Shown here: positions 9,101-15,105 of the stretch, in pieces
Numbering within the stretch: position 1 is the stretch's first letter
Layout: each line of letters opens with the position of its first letter
Source of the DNA: Candidatus Helarchaeota archaeon
GTDB taxonomy: Archaea > Asgardarchaeota > Lokiarchaeia > Helarchaeales > HEL-GB-A
Assembly: GCA_013375455.1 (NCBI GenBank)
Contig: JABXJT010000097.1
Coordinates: 1 to 18,138 of the forward strand
Length of the DNA stretch: 18,138 nucleotides
Direction: 5' to 3'
Notes under the pieces: model-generated
What the model was told of the DNA's origin: nothing
The model's input: the letters and a program-made list of their open reading frames with translations, nothing else
Database searches by the model: none
Position numbers and translations under genes: made by a program

Positions 9101-9477
9101 TTCCTCCTGAAGAACGCTTTACTTTTTTCAACACGATTGTCGAGAGAATGCAAGGGAATAGAGCTTGGTTACAATTGTATGCATTGCTGGAAGAGTTTGC
9201 TATGCTCGAAAAAGAAGGACGCTGGGCAGAAGCATTACAAAAGTTGGAAAAGGCCATTGAATTAGCTGAAAACTTGGGTGATCAAGAATTCTTTAATAAT
9301 TTATTGATTAAATTCGATGAATTTCGAGCGAACCAGGAGGAAAATCCACTTAAGCATCTAGCGGACTCACTAGCTCAAGATTTTCAGGGGAGTTCTGTCG
9401 ATGAACCTGAAATACCAGAGGATTCTAAAGAACCAGACTCCTCAGGAGAATCCGAATCTGACGTGTTAGAAGATTAA
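3118..9477 (+). CDS. Giant multi-propeller surface protein with single TM and cytoplasmic TPR-like domain
   Basis: This 2119-aa protein starts with a signal peptide (about residues 1-34, basic start then hydrophobic core). Then come: seven FG-GAP/VCBS-type repeats with Asp-rich, probably Ca-binding loops (about 82-405); two Ig-like domains (about 414-603); a ConA-like lectin/DUF1349-type domain (about 608-798); seven SBBP-type propeller blades (about 811-1170); a second FG-GAP region with eight motifs (about 1174-1571); and three Ig-like domains (about 1581-1900). The TM (about 1910-1934) opens with ten isoleucines in a row. A basic 'RRRK' follows, then a cytoplasmic helical domain (about 1968-2070, 'MELQGLPPEER', 'ALQKLEKAIELAENLGD') and an acidic Ser/Glu/Asp tail. 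The ectodomain is rich in N-x-S/T sequons, suggesting heavy N-glycosylation. The start is fixed by GAGGAG at 3107. Function is not known; adhesion or reception is inferred. The gene lies 76 bases before the next one. Confidence 0.9.
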   Translation: MSRRIKSSKIKIKSLISLMIILLLSNAFISFIFKQNYYNSNSKNSEFLDSGTNFKISTILESSNEWVSEVIDYDINGGPPTIVDIVIADADDDGINEIAVCTYNGSFSIFLYDYNGTGWTKYQVDTGGPPLSASIDVGDADNDGDNEIVSCTGWSDISVYIYDGANGSWTETLVKNTNDANGDVKIADGDNDGKNEILVSSNKPGSNNYDRLLIINGSGSTWDMYTITEDILGGGSGVIQCGDADDDTLNEIVVRTSGPGGQHLYIVNGSGTTWDINLLMNDVTYSPIAIGDADNDGDNEILLGTREGAGSSRLILFDGAGAAWSDDPIDSGLNDIGSLDVGDALNEGKNQIIVGSGSGIFLYEKNGIWSDYNIVNFTDNVGQITIGDVYNNSYNEFLTNEVEILYIFKSIVNIPTPIVSITTPLESAIIRGQTIWINGTVGAGTGKIIQNMIINNSYFAIWDDPTGQASGSFSYCNNTVLYDGIYVINVTMINNITEMNSDTRSFTIDNTLPTTAAITSPSAGENVSGTIAITANATDNAGGSGVDYVEFWVDGIGTGTLIGTDSFPPYTVNWTPTSEGSHMVYVRVFDFAGNSNSSGIAITVQAIYNYADDFNSDILDPKWTWHPDSGSQASWSLTANPGNLRITCPDVAISWQSGPADVPYMYQALPSGDWEIVIKVNEPTANEFANGIILYKSSNEWLMYANHYDSVGEMNLLRGQLGGSTDNYAGGDRGNNHPYLKLKKVGITYSCYGSDDGNSWNYYGNVNTSIFFTQMGIWSQSAWSGTFISDFDYFNFTVLPPSEPEQPTKEYPFSNEWIYTWNDTSVDYFSHAVRDNNNNVYLIGGTNSSGVGNMDALLVKYDADGNQLWNKTFGQTGDDWACEGAVDGDNNIYIVGYFRVTAGAKADVFIVKYAPNGTKLWNTTWGTPTILDFGMGIAIDGSNLFVAGRRDESIRLIKFDLNGNEIWNKTWDGPYSDQGFDVAIDSDHNIYLGGRTNVNPDDNAVLIKFASNGTELWNKNWGDSHNDEVHGLTIDKNNFIYVTGFTKNPSTAKPDIFIRKYNSSGSLIWNRTWGGSEDDVGWGIGVDGNNDIYLSGYTSSFGAGQSDILFLKYDSEGNQIWNYTWGNSYDDKGYRMSIYDNYCYIAGQTNYGVSPFSDAVFLKYLLYDSPNETSIIWKKSLSYNVTSWDMEDINGDGISEIVAFSRQCPIVWVLNSSTGATLWSKDFAALYGDLSWGGYVSSEEMKVGDINNDSIAEIIVPSYNSTHKLIYAFDGWGTRLWTYAHSGAGRFESIALGDINGDGINDIAARSPDGEQVHVLRNDGSYLWTSGSLGWWGRSVHIENLYNLTNDNKIITSGTPNVRVYNNDFTSNWTSSYGWGDEMGMGFGDVDGDGFLEIAVQAHPEGAGPGESVVRVFEETGAIKWTYNYPTDYGSIYQFNAERPILLDIDNDNQNEILELVVDQSFTQIALLLFHGENSSPIWSYNFTERGIAVDNIGNVLGNTDQEIIVQINDTIYVFDLLGEKIHEFCYNGSYIIGYPLGPRPLIWDFDGDGYDEVCATNNGTIALLNIVNETIGGDWTAPTITVNTPSESYYNSPPIMDVDLTDAVSLDAGYYKVDSYTPTGSDTTGWTAIFTDHPSNSYTSNFTIASSAWNALSEGSHTVYFKAWDDANNVNDGASPSWQFYKDITPPQASNPSPADSSYTNDATPTIRVDLSDALSSINVSSIILIAGGVVRVHSWDGTTVSWTPGPPFPDGQVIDVELDASDLAGNAMPTYSWAFTIDNTPPSDFTIIGPSEVMEDDTPEVICRIFVAGAGINLSSIQYAYSITGSLTPTNWAPVDGVYWDAACTIPASDGATGTLYLKVNAVPFHQFSLTNNTIRFRASDIANNQGIQSIATIIPIAEEEGPDIIIIIIIIIIGAIAAVASTSYIAVRRRKPIPLSKIDKIKPLRKYQNTPFILAEEAEGLLEISNQINQFSLSAEEKQEVLMELQGLPPEERFTFFNTIVERMQGNRAWLQLYALLEEFAMLEKEGRWAEALQKLEKAIELAENLGDQEFFNNLLIKFDEFRANQEENPLKHLADSLAQDFQGSSVDEPEIPEDSKEPDSSGESESDVLED
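3361..4330 (+). repeat. Seven FG-GAP/VCBS-type repeats (first propeller)
   Basis: Seven copies of an Asp-rich loop followed by a strand: 'ADADDDGINEI', 'GDADNDGDNEI', 'ADGDNDGKNEI', 'GDADDDTLNEI', 'GDADNDGDNEI', 'GDALNEGKNQI', 'GDVYNNSYNEF'. Seven units match a closed seven-bladed propeller of integrin-alpha type. The last two have lost several acidic ligands. Confidence 0.8.
4940..5510 (+). other. ConA-like (DUF1349-type) domain within the giant surface protein
   Basis: Residues about 608-798 begin 'ADDFNSDILDPKW' and contain 'GIILYKSSNEWLMYANHY' and 'GIWSQSAWSGTFISDFDYF', the strand pattern of the jelly-roll ConA-like domains found in carbohydrate-binding proteins. Glycan binding is likely from the family, but no ligand site can be assigned from sequence alone. 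Confidence 0.55.
5549..6626 (+). repeat. Seven SBBP-type beta-propeller blades (second propeller)
   Basis: Blades share the pattern 'D..L.KYD.DGN.LWN.TWG....D...G...D...NIY..G.T'. Seven glycine-turn strands can be counted ('YLIGGT', 'YIVGYF', 'FVAGR', 'YLGGRT', 'YVTGFT', 'YLSGYT', 'YIAGQT'). The first and last units are half blades that complement each other, as in a velcro-closed propeller. Confidence 0.8.
6670..7810 (+). repeat. Second FG-GAP/VCBS region (third propeller)
   Basis: Eight motif copies can be found. 'EDINGDGISEI', 'GDINNDSIAEI', 'GDINGDGINDI', 'GDVDGDGFLEI', 'LDIDNDNQNEI' and 'WDFDGDGYDEV' are clear; two others (near 'NLTNDNKII' and 'GNTDQEII') are degenerate. Several carry a full D-x-D-x-D-G loop expected to bind calcium. 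Confidence 0.75.
8473..8815 (+). repeat. Juxtamembrane Ig-like module shared with the next gene (copy 1)
   Basis: This module aligns without gaps to 11831-12173 in the next gene. By eye, 27 of 116 residues differ (about 77% identity), and DNA identity is also high in the core ('GAGINLSS', 'TGSLTPTNW', 'DAACTIPA'). In both proteins it is the last ectodomain element before the TM. Confidence 0.85.
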
Positions 9478-9553
9478 AGACTTAGAAGGTGTAAAAAATT
9501 TGGGCGAAGCACAAAAAAATAAAGTAAATATATAGAGCCAATGGAGTTCTTTA

Positions 9554-12500
9554 ATGAATAAGATGCCTAGAAAGAACGTAGTTTTCAAATCAAATAAAGG
9601 CGGATTTATTTTTTCATTATCCATCATTATCCTAATGTGTATTCTTTTAGTATCAGCTAATTTTAATGAAAAAAAATCAGGTCTTTTAAGAAAAAATGTT
9701 TCAAATTGGGATTTTGGTTCTCCTTTAATTAGTAAAACATTCCATCAAGTTACTGGGCTTATTATTACAGTTGTCCCGACTGGAAATGCCTTAGATTTAT
9801 CGTGGGATAATCTAAATGAAACTGTTCCAGCTCTCCTAGGCTACCGAATCTACCGAAGTACGACTGCCGGATTTACTACAAATTCCTCAAATTACCTCAC
9901 TAATACCACAAATAATTATTATAGGGATACCAGCCTCACTGATGGGGTCATGTATTATTACCGAGTCTCCGCAGTGAATGTATCATTGAATGAGGGGCCT
10001 CCCTCGGATGAAACAAGCGAAATTCCGTCTGATTCCGTTCCACCTGAAAAAATTATTGGAGTTGAAGTCACTATTATTCCAAAAGGGAATGCTTTGAACC
10101 TGACCTGGAATGATGTTGGTGGAGATGTGATCAAATACAAGGTATATCGAGAGAAATCATCCGGGTTCATTCCTAATGAGACTGAAAACCTCCAGGCAGA
10201 ACCCACGACCAATTACTATCTCGATACCGGCTTGGATGATGGCGATACCTACTATTACCGGATCTCCGCAGTGGATGAGGTGCCGCTCGAAGGACCCTAC
10301 TCCGAGGAGGCATGGAAAATCCCGAGTGATACAGAAGCCCCTGCAAAGGTGACCGGCTTAGATATTTCTCCCGTTGCAGAAGGCAATGCCCTCTTGCTTT
10401 CGTGGGATCCCTGTACTGCATTGGATTTTCATCATTTCAACGTTTATCGGAGTCTCGCCCAGGGCGGTCCCTACACCAATATCGTGAATCTGACCGCCAC
10501 TTCCTACACTGACACGGGATTATGGGATGGAACGACTTACTACTATGTGATCACCGCAGTGGATGAGGTCCCGAATGAAGGCCCAGCCTCGGATGAGGCT
10601 ACCGGGACACCTCACGATTCCGAGGCACCCGCAAAAGTTTTAGGATTACAGGTAACTGTTATAAGTGATAATCAGTTGGATCTAAATTGGACACAGAATA
10701 CAGAGCCAGATTTACTTAATTATTGCATTTATCGAAGCACAACACAGGGATTTACCCCAAGTCCCTTAAATAACATTGCAAATGTTACAGCTCCTCAAAA
10801 TTGGTTCGATGATATAAATGTTACCGTTGAAACTACCTATTATTATCGAATCAAAGCAATGGATACAGCATTTAATATCGGTGAAGCTTCTGATGAACAG
10901 AGCGGAATAATAAATGTCATTCCACCCCAAAAGGTCAGGGGGGTTGTTGTAGTTAATGAAGGCACAGGTGATATTCTGAACATTAGCTGGCATATTAATC
11001 CAGAGTTAGATTTTGATCATTATAATGTGTATCGAAGCACACAGGCAAATCTTACAATTAGTCCAAGTAATTTGGTTGCATCACCTTCCGCCAACTTCTA
11101 CCAAGATAGAGGATTAATAGAATACCAAACTTACTATTACAGAATAACGGCAGTTGATGAAGCAAATAATGAGGGAAATCCATCAGAAATAAAGAATGCT
11201 ACTCCAATAGATATCAAGGCACCAGATCCACCGCTAATTAATGCCTACTACTTCCCCGATTTTGGCCGAACTATTGTCCTTCTCATTACAGACCCAGATT
11301 ATTTAACTTCCGATGTAAAATATTACAATGTACATCGATCAAGTGTGAGTGGTTTTACCCCAAATAATGACACTTTGATTGCGGGTAATTACACCAAAAT
11401 GGAAGTTAAATCTAACTGGTATATCGATTCCGATCTCCCAATTGGGACATATTTCTATAAGGTTACTGCACTTGATGAAAAATATCAGGAGTCAATCCCA
11501 TCAAATGAAGCGACTGTGCCTGATACTGTGCCGCCAGGGCCGCCCCTCAATTTAACTGCAGACCCGAGTGGCTGGACGAATGAAAATTCATTCAAAGTAA
11601 CCTGGACCAATCCAACGGATTTATCAGGGATTGTACGTGCATATTATAAATTGGATTCAGCACCAACATCAAATATAGATGGAAATTATGTCGATGGTAA
11701 GGGAATTGAGCAAATTTCTGATATTACAGTAAATAGCCAGGGCGCACATCTAATTTATGTTTGGCTTATGGATTATACGGGGAACATTGAATACAGTAAT
11801 CACGCTAAGACTATCCTATACTTCGATAAAACCCCTCCCTCTAATTTTATTATTATCAGTCCTTCAGAAATCGTTTATAATAAAACTCCAGGGGTTATTT
11901 GCCAGATTTTCGTGTCTGGTGCAGGGATTAACCTCTCTAGCGTCCAATACGCGTACTCCACAACGGGCTCCTTGACCCCGACCAATTGGGAGCCTGTCGA
12001 CGGGGTATATTTGGATGCTGCTTGTACAATTCCCGCCAATGATGGGGCAACTGGCAAACTTTACCTCAAAGTGAGTGCAGTGCCTTTCAATCAATTCGCC
12101 CTCAGGAGAAATACCATTAGATTCCGGGCTTCAGATATGGCAAACAACTATGGCGTCCAATCCACAGCTTTTATCATCCGAACAGCAAATCCAATCACCT
12201 TTATTATTCTGTTAATAATCATCGTAATTGGAATATCCACTTATGCGGGAAAGGTAATTTACTCGAAAAGAAAACAAAACCGCCTTCATTTGAAATTTTT
12301 AGATGAGAAAGAAAATTTTAATTCTTATGTTGAATTTCGCCTAGCCGATCTTGACATCATTCTAAATGATATCGATATCATTGAATTGAATTTAGACACG
12401 TTATTAAGATTTCAATGGATGCCTCACGAGCATAATTTAAAATACGATAAGTTATATCACTATCAAGTGGTAAAGTATTATATTGGAATTACTGAATTAT

Positions 12501-13873
12501 TAACTGAAATGAATGATATTATAGCCGGCTTGGATAACCAATTAAGGGAATTTAATAGAAAGTTTCAGTTTTTAAATTCGATCACACAATTATCTCAACA
12601 AACGATTCGAATCGATGAAAAAATTGATTCATCTATTATTGCCTTGGGGCACTTAATTAAAACTTTGCGAAAGAAATATTCGTTTCATTTAAATAAATCA
12701 GGTCCATCTCTAAAAGTGGAATTTCCACTTGAGGAGTTTGATCGAAAATTCGCAAAAATTATTAATAAATTTCGAGAAATGTACAAGGTATTTGTAAAAG
12801 AATTCGATCAATTGCTTATTTCAAGACAAATTAGATTGATAGAGACCCGGATAGACGAGTTAGATTCGATTTTTAAAGAGACTGCTGAATGGCTTACAAA
12901 TGCCGAAAATTGGAGCAAAATTTTACCATTACCAAAAAATAGGGGCTACAAGCATTTATTAAAATTAAAAAAAGAACAATATATAGCTCTCAAGGATGAA
13001 TTTCAATTGAAAATTGAGAAAATGAGAGCTGAACTTGCAAGTTCAATTGTCTTTGCCCAAAATTTCATTAAGTGGATTTATGATACTTTTAAAAAGAGAT
13101 TGAAAAAGTTTGAAACTATAATATATGAGGATGCTCTTCGTTTTATAAGTTCGGAAGATACAGACTTTTCAGATATAAACCAATTTTTAGAAGAAAAATT
13201 TTCGTATTTTAATTCACTTTTAGAGGTAGATAAAATAAAAATTGATGAATTCTATGATTCTCATAAAGAATTTAATCTGCAAGGAATTTATGACGAATGG
13301 ACTGCATTTGTAGAAGAAATTCCCTCCAAATTAAAAAGGATCAGAGTTGGTTTAGATAAATTTGTTCAACCCTTATACCGCCTATTTAAATTAATAAAAG
13401 GAATTACGGTACTTTTCTATAAAGAATCGATGGCTGAAATTGATAAATATCTGAAACCAGAACTTAGTTCCGCAAAGCAAGGTGAGAAATTCACGCCATT
13501 GAATATCTTATTTTCTCAAATAGTATGGAAAATTAATCGCATTGATAATGAAATTAAAGATTGGATAGATCTTTTACCTTTCGATTTAGAAACACCCCAA
13601 TTTATAATTTTACTGAGAGAATGGAATGAGGTAAAAGAAGAGGTTTTCGTAAAATTAAATACCTTAAGTAAGGAGCAGAAAATATACAAATGTGAAATCA
13701 TGCATGAACTTTTGGATCCGTTAAATGATGAAATTTGGGAATGTTCAAATTGCAGGGCTATTGCGTGTGCTGAACATTTAGAGAGATGGTATCATCGAAA
13801 AGAAGTTCCTGAATGTTTCAAATGTGGAAAAACTAATACTTTTATTAATATGAAATTGTCAAAGTACTCATAA
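9554..13873 (+). CDS. FN3-repeat surface receptor with TM, long helical cytoplasmic region and C-terminal cross-brace zinc finger
   Basis: This 1439-aa protein starts after GGAG (9543-9546), 7 bases from the ATG. Residues 17-37 form a signal peptide or anchor. Six fibronectin type III-like domains follow (about 66-655; pattern 'LDLSW...YRIYRS...YYYRVSAV'), then an Ig-like domain (about 656-760) and the Ig-like module shared with the previous gene (about 760-876). A TM lies at about 880-903. The roughly 470 residues after it are AT-rich-coded, Lys/Glu/Ile/Leu-rich and helical, probably coiled coil in part. The C-terminus carries Cys1380, His1384, Cys1397, Cys1400, Cys1405, His1408, Cys1421 and Cys1424, i.e. 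C-x3-H-x12-C-x2-C-x4-C-x2-H-x12-C-x2-C, a RING/AN1-like two-zinc layout. Its stop codon overlaps the next start (TAATG). Receptor with cytoplasmic scaffold or signalling role is inferred; ubiquitin ligase activity cannot be claimed from this sequence. Confidence 0.88.
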   Translation: MNKMPRKNVVFKSNKGGFIFSLSIIILMCILLVSANFNEKKSGLLRKNVSNWDFGSPLISKTFHQVTGLIITVVPTGNALDLSWDNLNETVPALLGYRIYRSTTAGFTTNSSNYLTNTTNNYYRDTSLTDGVMYYYRVSAVNVSLNEGPPSDETSEIPSDSVPPEKIIGVEVTIIPKGNALNLTWNDVGGDVIKYKVYREKSSGFIPNETENLQAEPTTNYYLDTGLDDGDTYYYRISAVDEVPLEGPYSEEAWKIPSDTEAPAKVTGLDISPVAEGNALLLSWDPCTALDFHHFNVYRSLAQGGPYTNIVNLTATSYTDTGLWDGTTYYYVITAVDEVPNEGPASDEATGTPHDSEAPAKVLGLQVTVISDNQLDLNWTQNTEPDLLNYCIYRSTTQGFTPSPLNNIANVTAPQNWFDDINVTVETTYYYRIKAMDTAFNIGEASDEQSGIINVIPPQKVRGVVVVNEGTGDILNISWHINPELDFDHYNVYRSTQANLTISPSNLVASPSANFYQDRGLIEYQTYYYRITAVDEANNEGNPSEIKNATPIDIKAPDPPLINAYYFPDFGRTIVLLITDPDYLTSDVKYYNVHRSSVSGFTPNNDTLIAGNYTKMEVKSNWYIDSDLPIGTYFYKVTALDEKYQESIPSNEATVPDTVPPGPPLNLTADPSGWTNENSFKVTWTNPTDLSGIVRAYYKLDSAPTSNIDGNYVDGKGIEQISDITVNSQGAHLIYVWLMDYTGNIEYSNHAKTILYFDKTPPSNFIIISPSEIVYNKTPGVICQIFVSGAGINLSSVQYAYSTTGSLTPTNWEPVDGVYLDAACTIPANDGATGKLYLKVSAVPFNQFALRRNTIRFRASDMANNYGVQSTAFIIRTANPITFIILLIIIVIGISTYAGKVIYSKRKQNRLHLKFLDEKENFNSYVEFRLADLDIILNDIDIIELNLDTLLRFQWMPHEHNLKYDKLYHYQVVKYYIGITELLTEMNDIIAGLDNQLREFNRKFQFLNSITQLSQQTIRIDEKIDSSIIALGHLIKTLRKKYSFHLNKSGPSLKVEFPLEEFDRKFAKIINKFREMYKVFVKEFDQLLISRQIRLIETRIDELDSIFKETAEWLTNAENWSKILPLPKNRGYKHLLKLKKEQYIALKDEFQLKIEKMRAELASSIVFAQNFIKWIYDTFKKRLKKFETIIYEDALRFISSEDTDFSDINQFLEEKFSYFNSLLEVDKIKIDEFYDSHKEFNLQGIYDEWTAFVEEIPSKLKRIRVGLDKFVQPLYRLFKLIKGITVLFYKESMAEIDKYLKPELSSAKQGEKFTPLNILFSQIVWKINRIDNEIKDWIDLLPFDLETPQFIILLREWNEVKEEVFVKLNTLSKEQKIYKCEIMHELLDPLNDEIWECSNCRAIACAEHLERWYHRKEVPECFKCGKTNTFINMKLSKYS
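9749..11520 (+). repeat. Six tandem FN3-like domains
   Basis: Units of about 95-100 residues begin near 9749, 10052, 10349, 10637, 10934 and 11223. Each has the FN3 marks: a Trp in strand B ('LSW', 'LTW', 'LNW'), 'Y.VYRS' in strand C and 'YYYRI.AVD' in strand F. The sixth is the most divergent and lacks the strand B Trp. Units 2 and 3 also share DNA-level similarity around 'gcagtggatgaggt' and are GC-rich compared with units 4-6. Confidence 0.85.
11831..12173 (+). repeat. Juxtamembrane Ig-like module shared with the previous gene (copy 2)
   Basis: Counterpart of 8473-8815, with about 77% amino-acid identity and no gaps. It sits directly before the TM segment, as in the other protein. The identity is much higher than between any other domains of the two proteins. 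Confidence 0.85.
13691..13825 (+). other. C-terminal RING/AN1-like zinc-binding motif
   Basis: Eight Cys/His ligands in four pairs (C..H, C..C, C..H, C..C) with gaps 12-4-12 fit an interleaved, cross-brace type zinc fold. The central part, C-x2-C-x4-C-x2-H-x5-H, is also the core spacing of AN1 fingers. Exact family assignment needs a profile search. Confidence 0.6.
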
Positions 13874-14982
13874 TGGTTTATATACTTTTCATTTTTGGCA
13901 TTATTGGAGGAGTTATTTCAGCAATTCTCGCACTCCTTCTCATGAGAACGTATGCTTCAACCAAAATAAAAGCGACCCTCATTCTTTTTGTCTTGTTTTG
14001 TTCCATCAGCGTGAATACATTTTTGTTTGCAGTTGTACCATCTCTTTCAAAACAATGTGAATTAATCGCTTATTGGACCTACCTATTTTTGATTATTTCC
14101 TTAATTTTTGCTGCCCTCCTCTTTGGTATTTTTTTTGAATACATTGAACTAGGGCAAATTCGGATCACGATTACCTTCCTCTTTGGAATTTTATTTGGTG
14201 CATTTATTGCAGTTTTATTCATTCCAGGACAAGTAACTGTCTTTTATTCAGAAGTATTTGCATCGTGGATGATCATTTCAAGTGATTACTTAAAGGCGAT
14301 AATGCTAGTATTTGCGATTTTAGTGATTTACCGATTAATAAAAGGGTTTATTGTCATTTATCGCGTTGCAACAAATGAACGCTTGAAATTCCAATTTAAA
14401 TTATTTTTTTCAGGAATCAGTATTGGATTAACTGGACTGGTTATTTCCTCAGCTTCTGGCATTTTAATAAGTGAAGTTAATTTTGTTCTTGGCAGCATGC
14501 TTCGCGGATTATATCCGCTTTTTATATCTATCGGCTTGTTCATTATATTTATAGGATTCCACTTAAATCCGTATTCAATTTATTTAATTTCCCAAAAAGT
14601 TTTCCAGATCCTTGTCTTCAATAAAAGTGGCGTGACCATTTTTGACCGCCAATTTCGTCCCACTACAGGCAAGCACGTCACTCTAATAACGGGCGCCATT
14701 CACGGAGTATCTTCAATGATCCAACATGCTTTAGGAATTGAATCCCACCCTCGTAGCCTGAAATATCTTGGTCGAACTCTAATATTCGAATTTAAAGGAA
14801 CTCTTGGTTTTGCCTTGATTTCGGATCGCGATTCCCAGATTTTACGCAACGGATTAGAGAACTTTTCGGAACTATTCATGCAAGCCTACAAACATGAACT
14901 GGATGAATGGGATGGCTCAATTGAAACTTTTGAAAATGCTTCTGATTTCATCAAGAAATCATTTCCATTTTTAGATTTGTAA
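13873..14982 (+). CDS. 7-TM membrane protein with C-terminal longin-like domain
   Basis: Start and upstream stop share one base (TAATG), so translation is probably coupled to the FN3 receptor; no separate ribosome binding site is seen. Seven hydrophobic helices can be placed at about residues 3-24, 32-54, 67-91, 97-118, 138-160, 175-196 and 204-227, like the 7-TM sensor halves of some histidine kinases, but no kinase domain follows. Instead residues about 243-369 have the strand-helix order of a longin-like domain: hairpin 'ILVFNKSGVTIFDRQF', helix 'ITGAIHGVSSMIQHALG', three strands ('LKYLG', 'TLIFEFKG', 'LGFALISD'), a long helix and a final helix ('FENASDFIKKSF'). Longin and roadblock domains bind small GTPases or build trafficking and signalling complexes. 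That this one does so is inference. Confidence 0.8.
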   Translation: MVYILFIFGIIGGVISAILALLLMRTYASTKIKATLILFVLFCSISVNTFLFAVVPSLSKQCELIAYWTYLFLIISLIFAALLFGIFFEYIELGQIRITITFLFGILFGAFIAVLFIPGQVTVFYSEVFASWMIISSDYLKAIMLVFAILVIYRLIKGFIVIYRVATNERLKFQFKLFFSGISIGLTGLVISSASGILISEVNFVLGSMLRGLYPLFISIGLFIIFIGFHLNPYSIYLISQKVFQILVFNKSGVTIFDRQFRPTTGKHVTLITGAIHGVSSMIQHALGIESHPRSLKYLGRTLIFEFKGTLGFALISDRDSQILRNGLENFSELFMQAYKHELDEWDGSIETFENASDFIKKSFPFLDL

Positions 14983-15049
14983 AAATTTACTGTAAAATTC
15001 TTTTTGATATAATCAATATCTTTCAAATCATTCCCATTATTTTGATAAA

Positions 15050-15055
15050 TTTTTT
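15050..15055 (+). terminator. Possible oligo-T terminator after the 7-TM gene
   Basis: Several T runs occur in the 137-base gap after the 7-TM gene, the best being six T at 15050-15055, with another at about 15001-15005. No hairpin is obvious. Confidence 0.3.
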
Positions 15056-15105
15056 CTAAGCACTATTAATTAATAATTTCTTTATTGTAAAAATAGAATT
15101 CTTAA

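Noticed and set aside
9526..9534. TATA-like 'aaatatata' before the FN3 receptor gene
   Set aside because: Only about 20 bases before the ATG, too close for a promoter of that start. The 76-base gap may mean cotranscription with the upstream gene.
9749..11520. Possibility that the tandem repeats are a CRISPR array or DNA satellite
   Set aside because: The repeats are about 290-300 bases, divergent, and in frame; they are FN3 protein domains.
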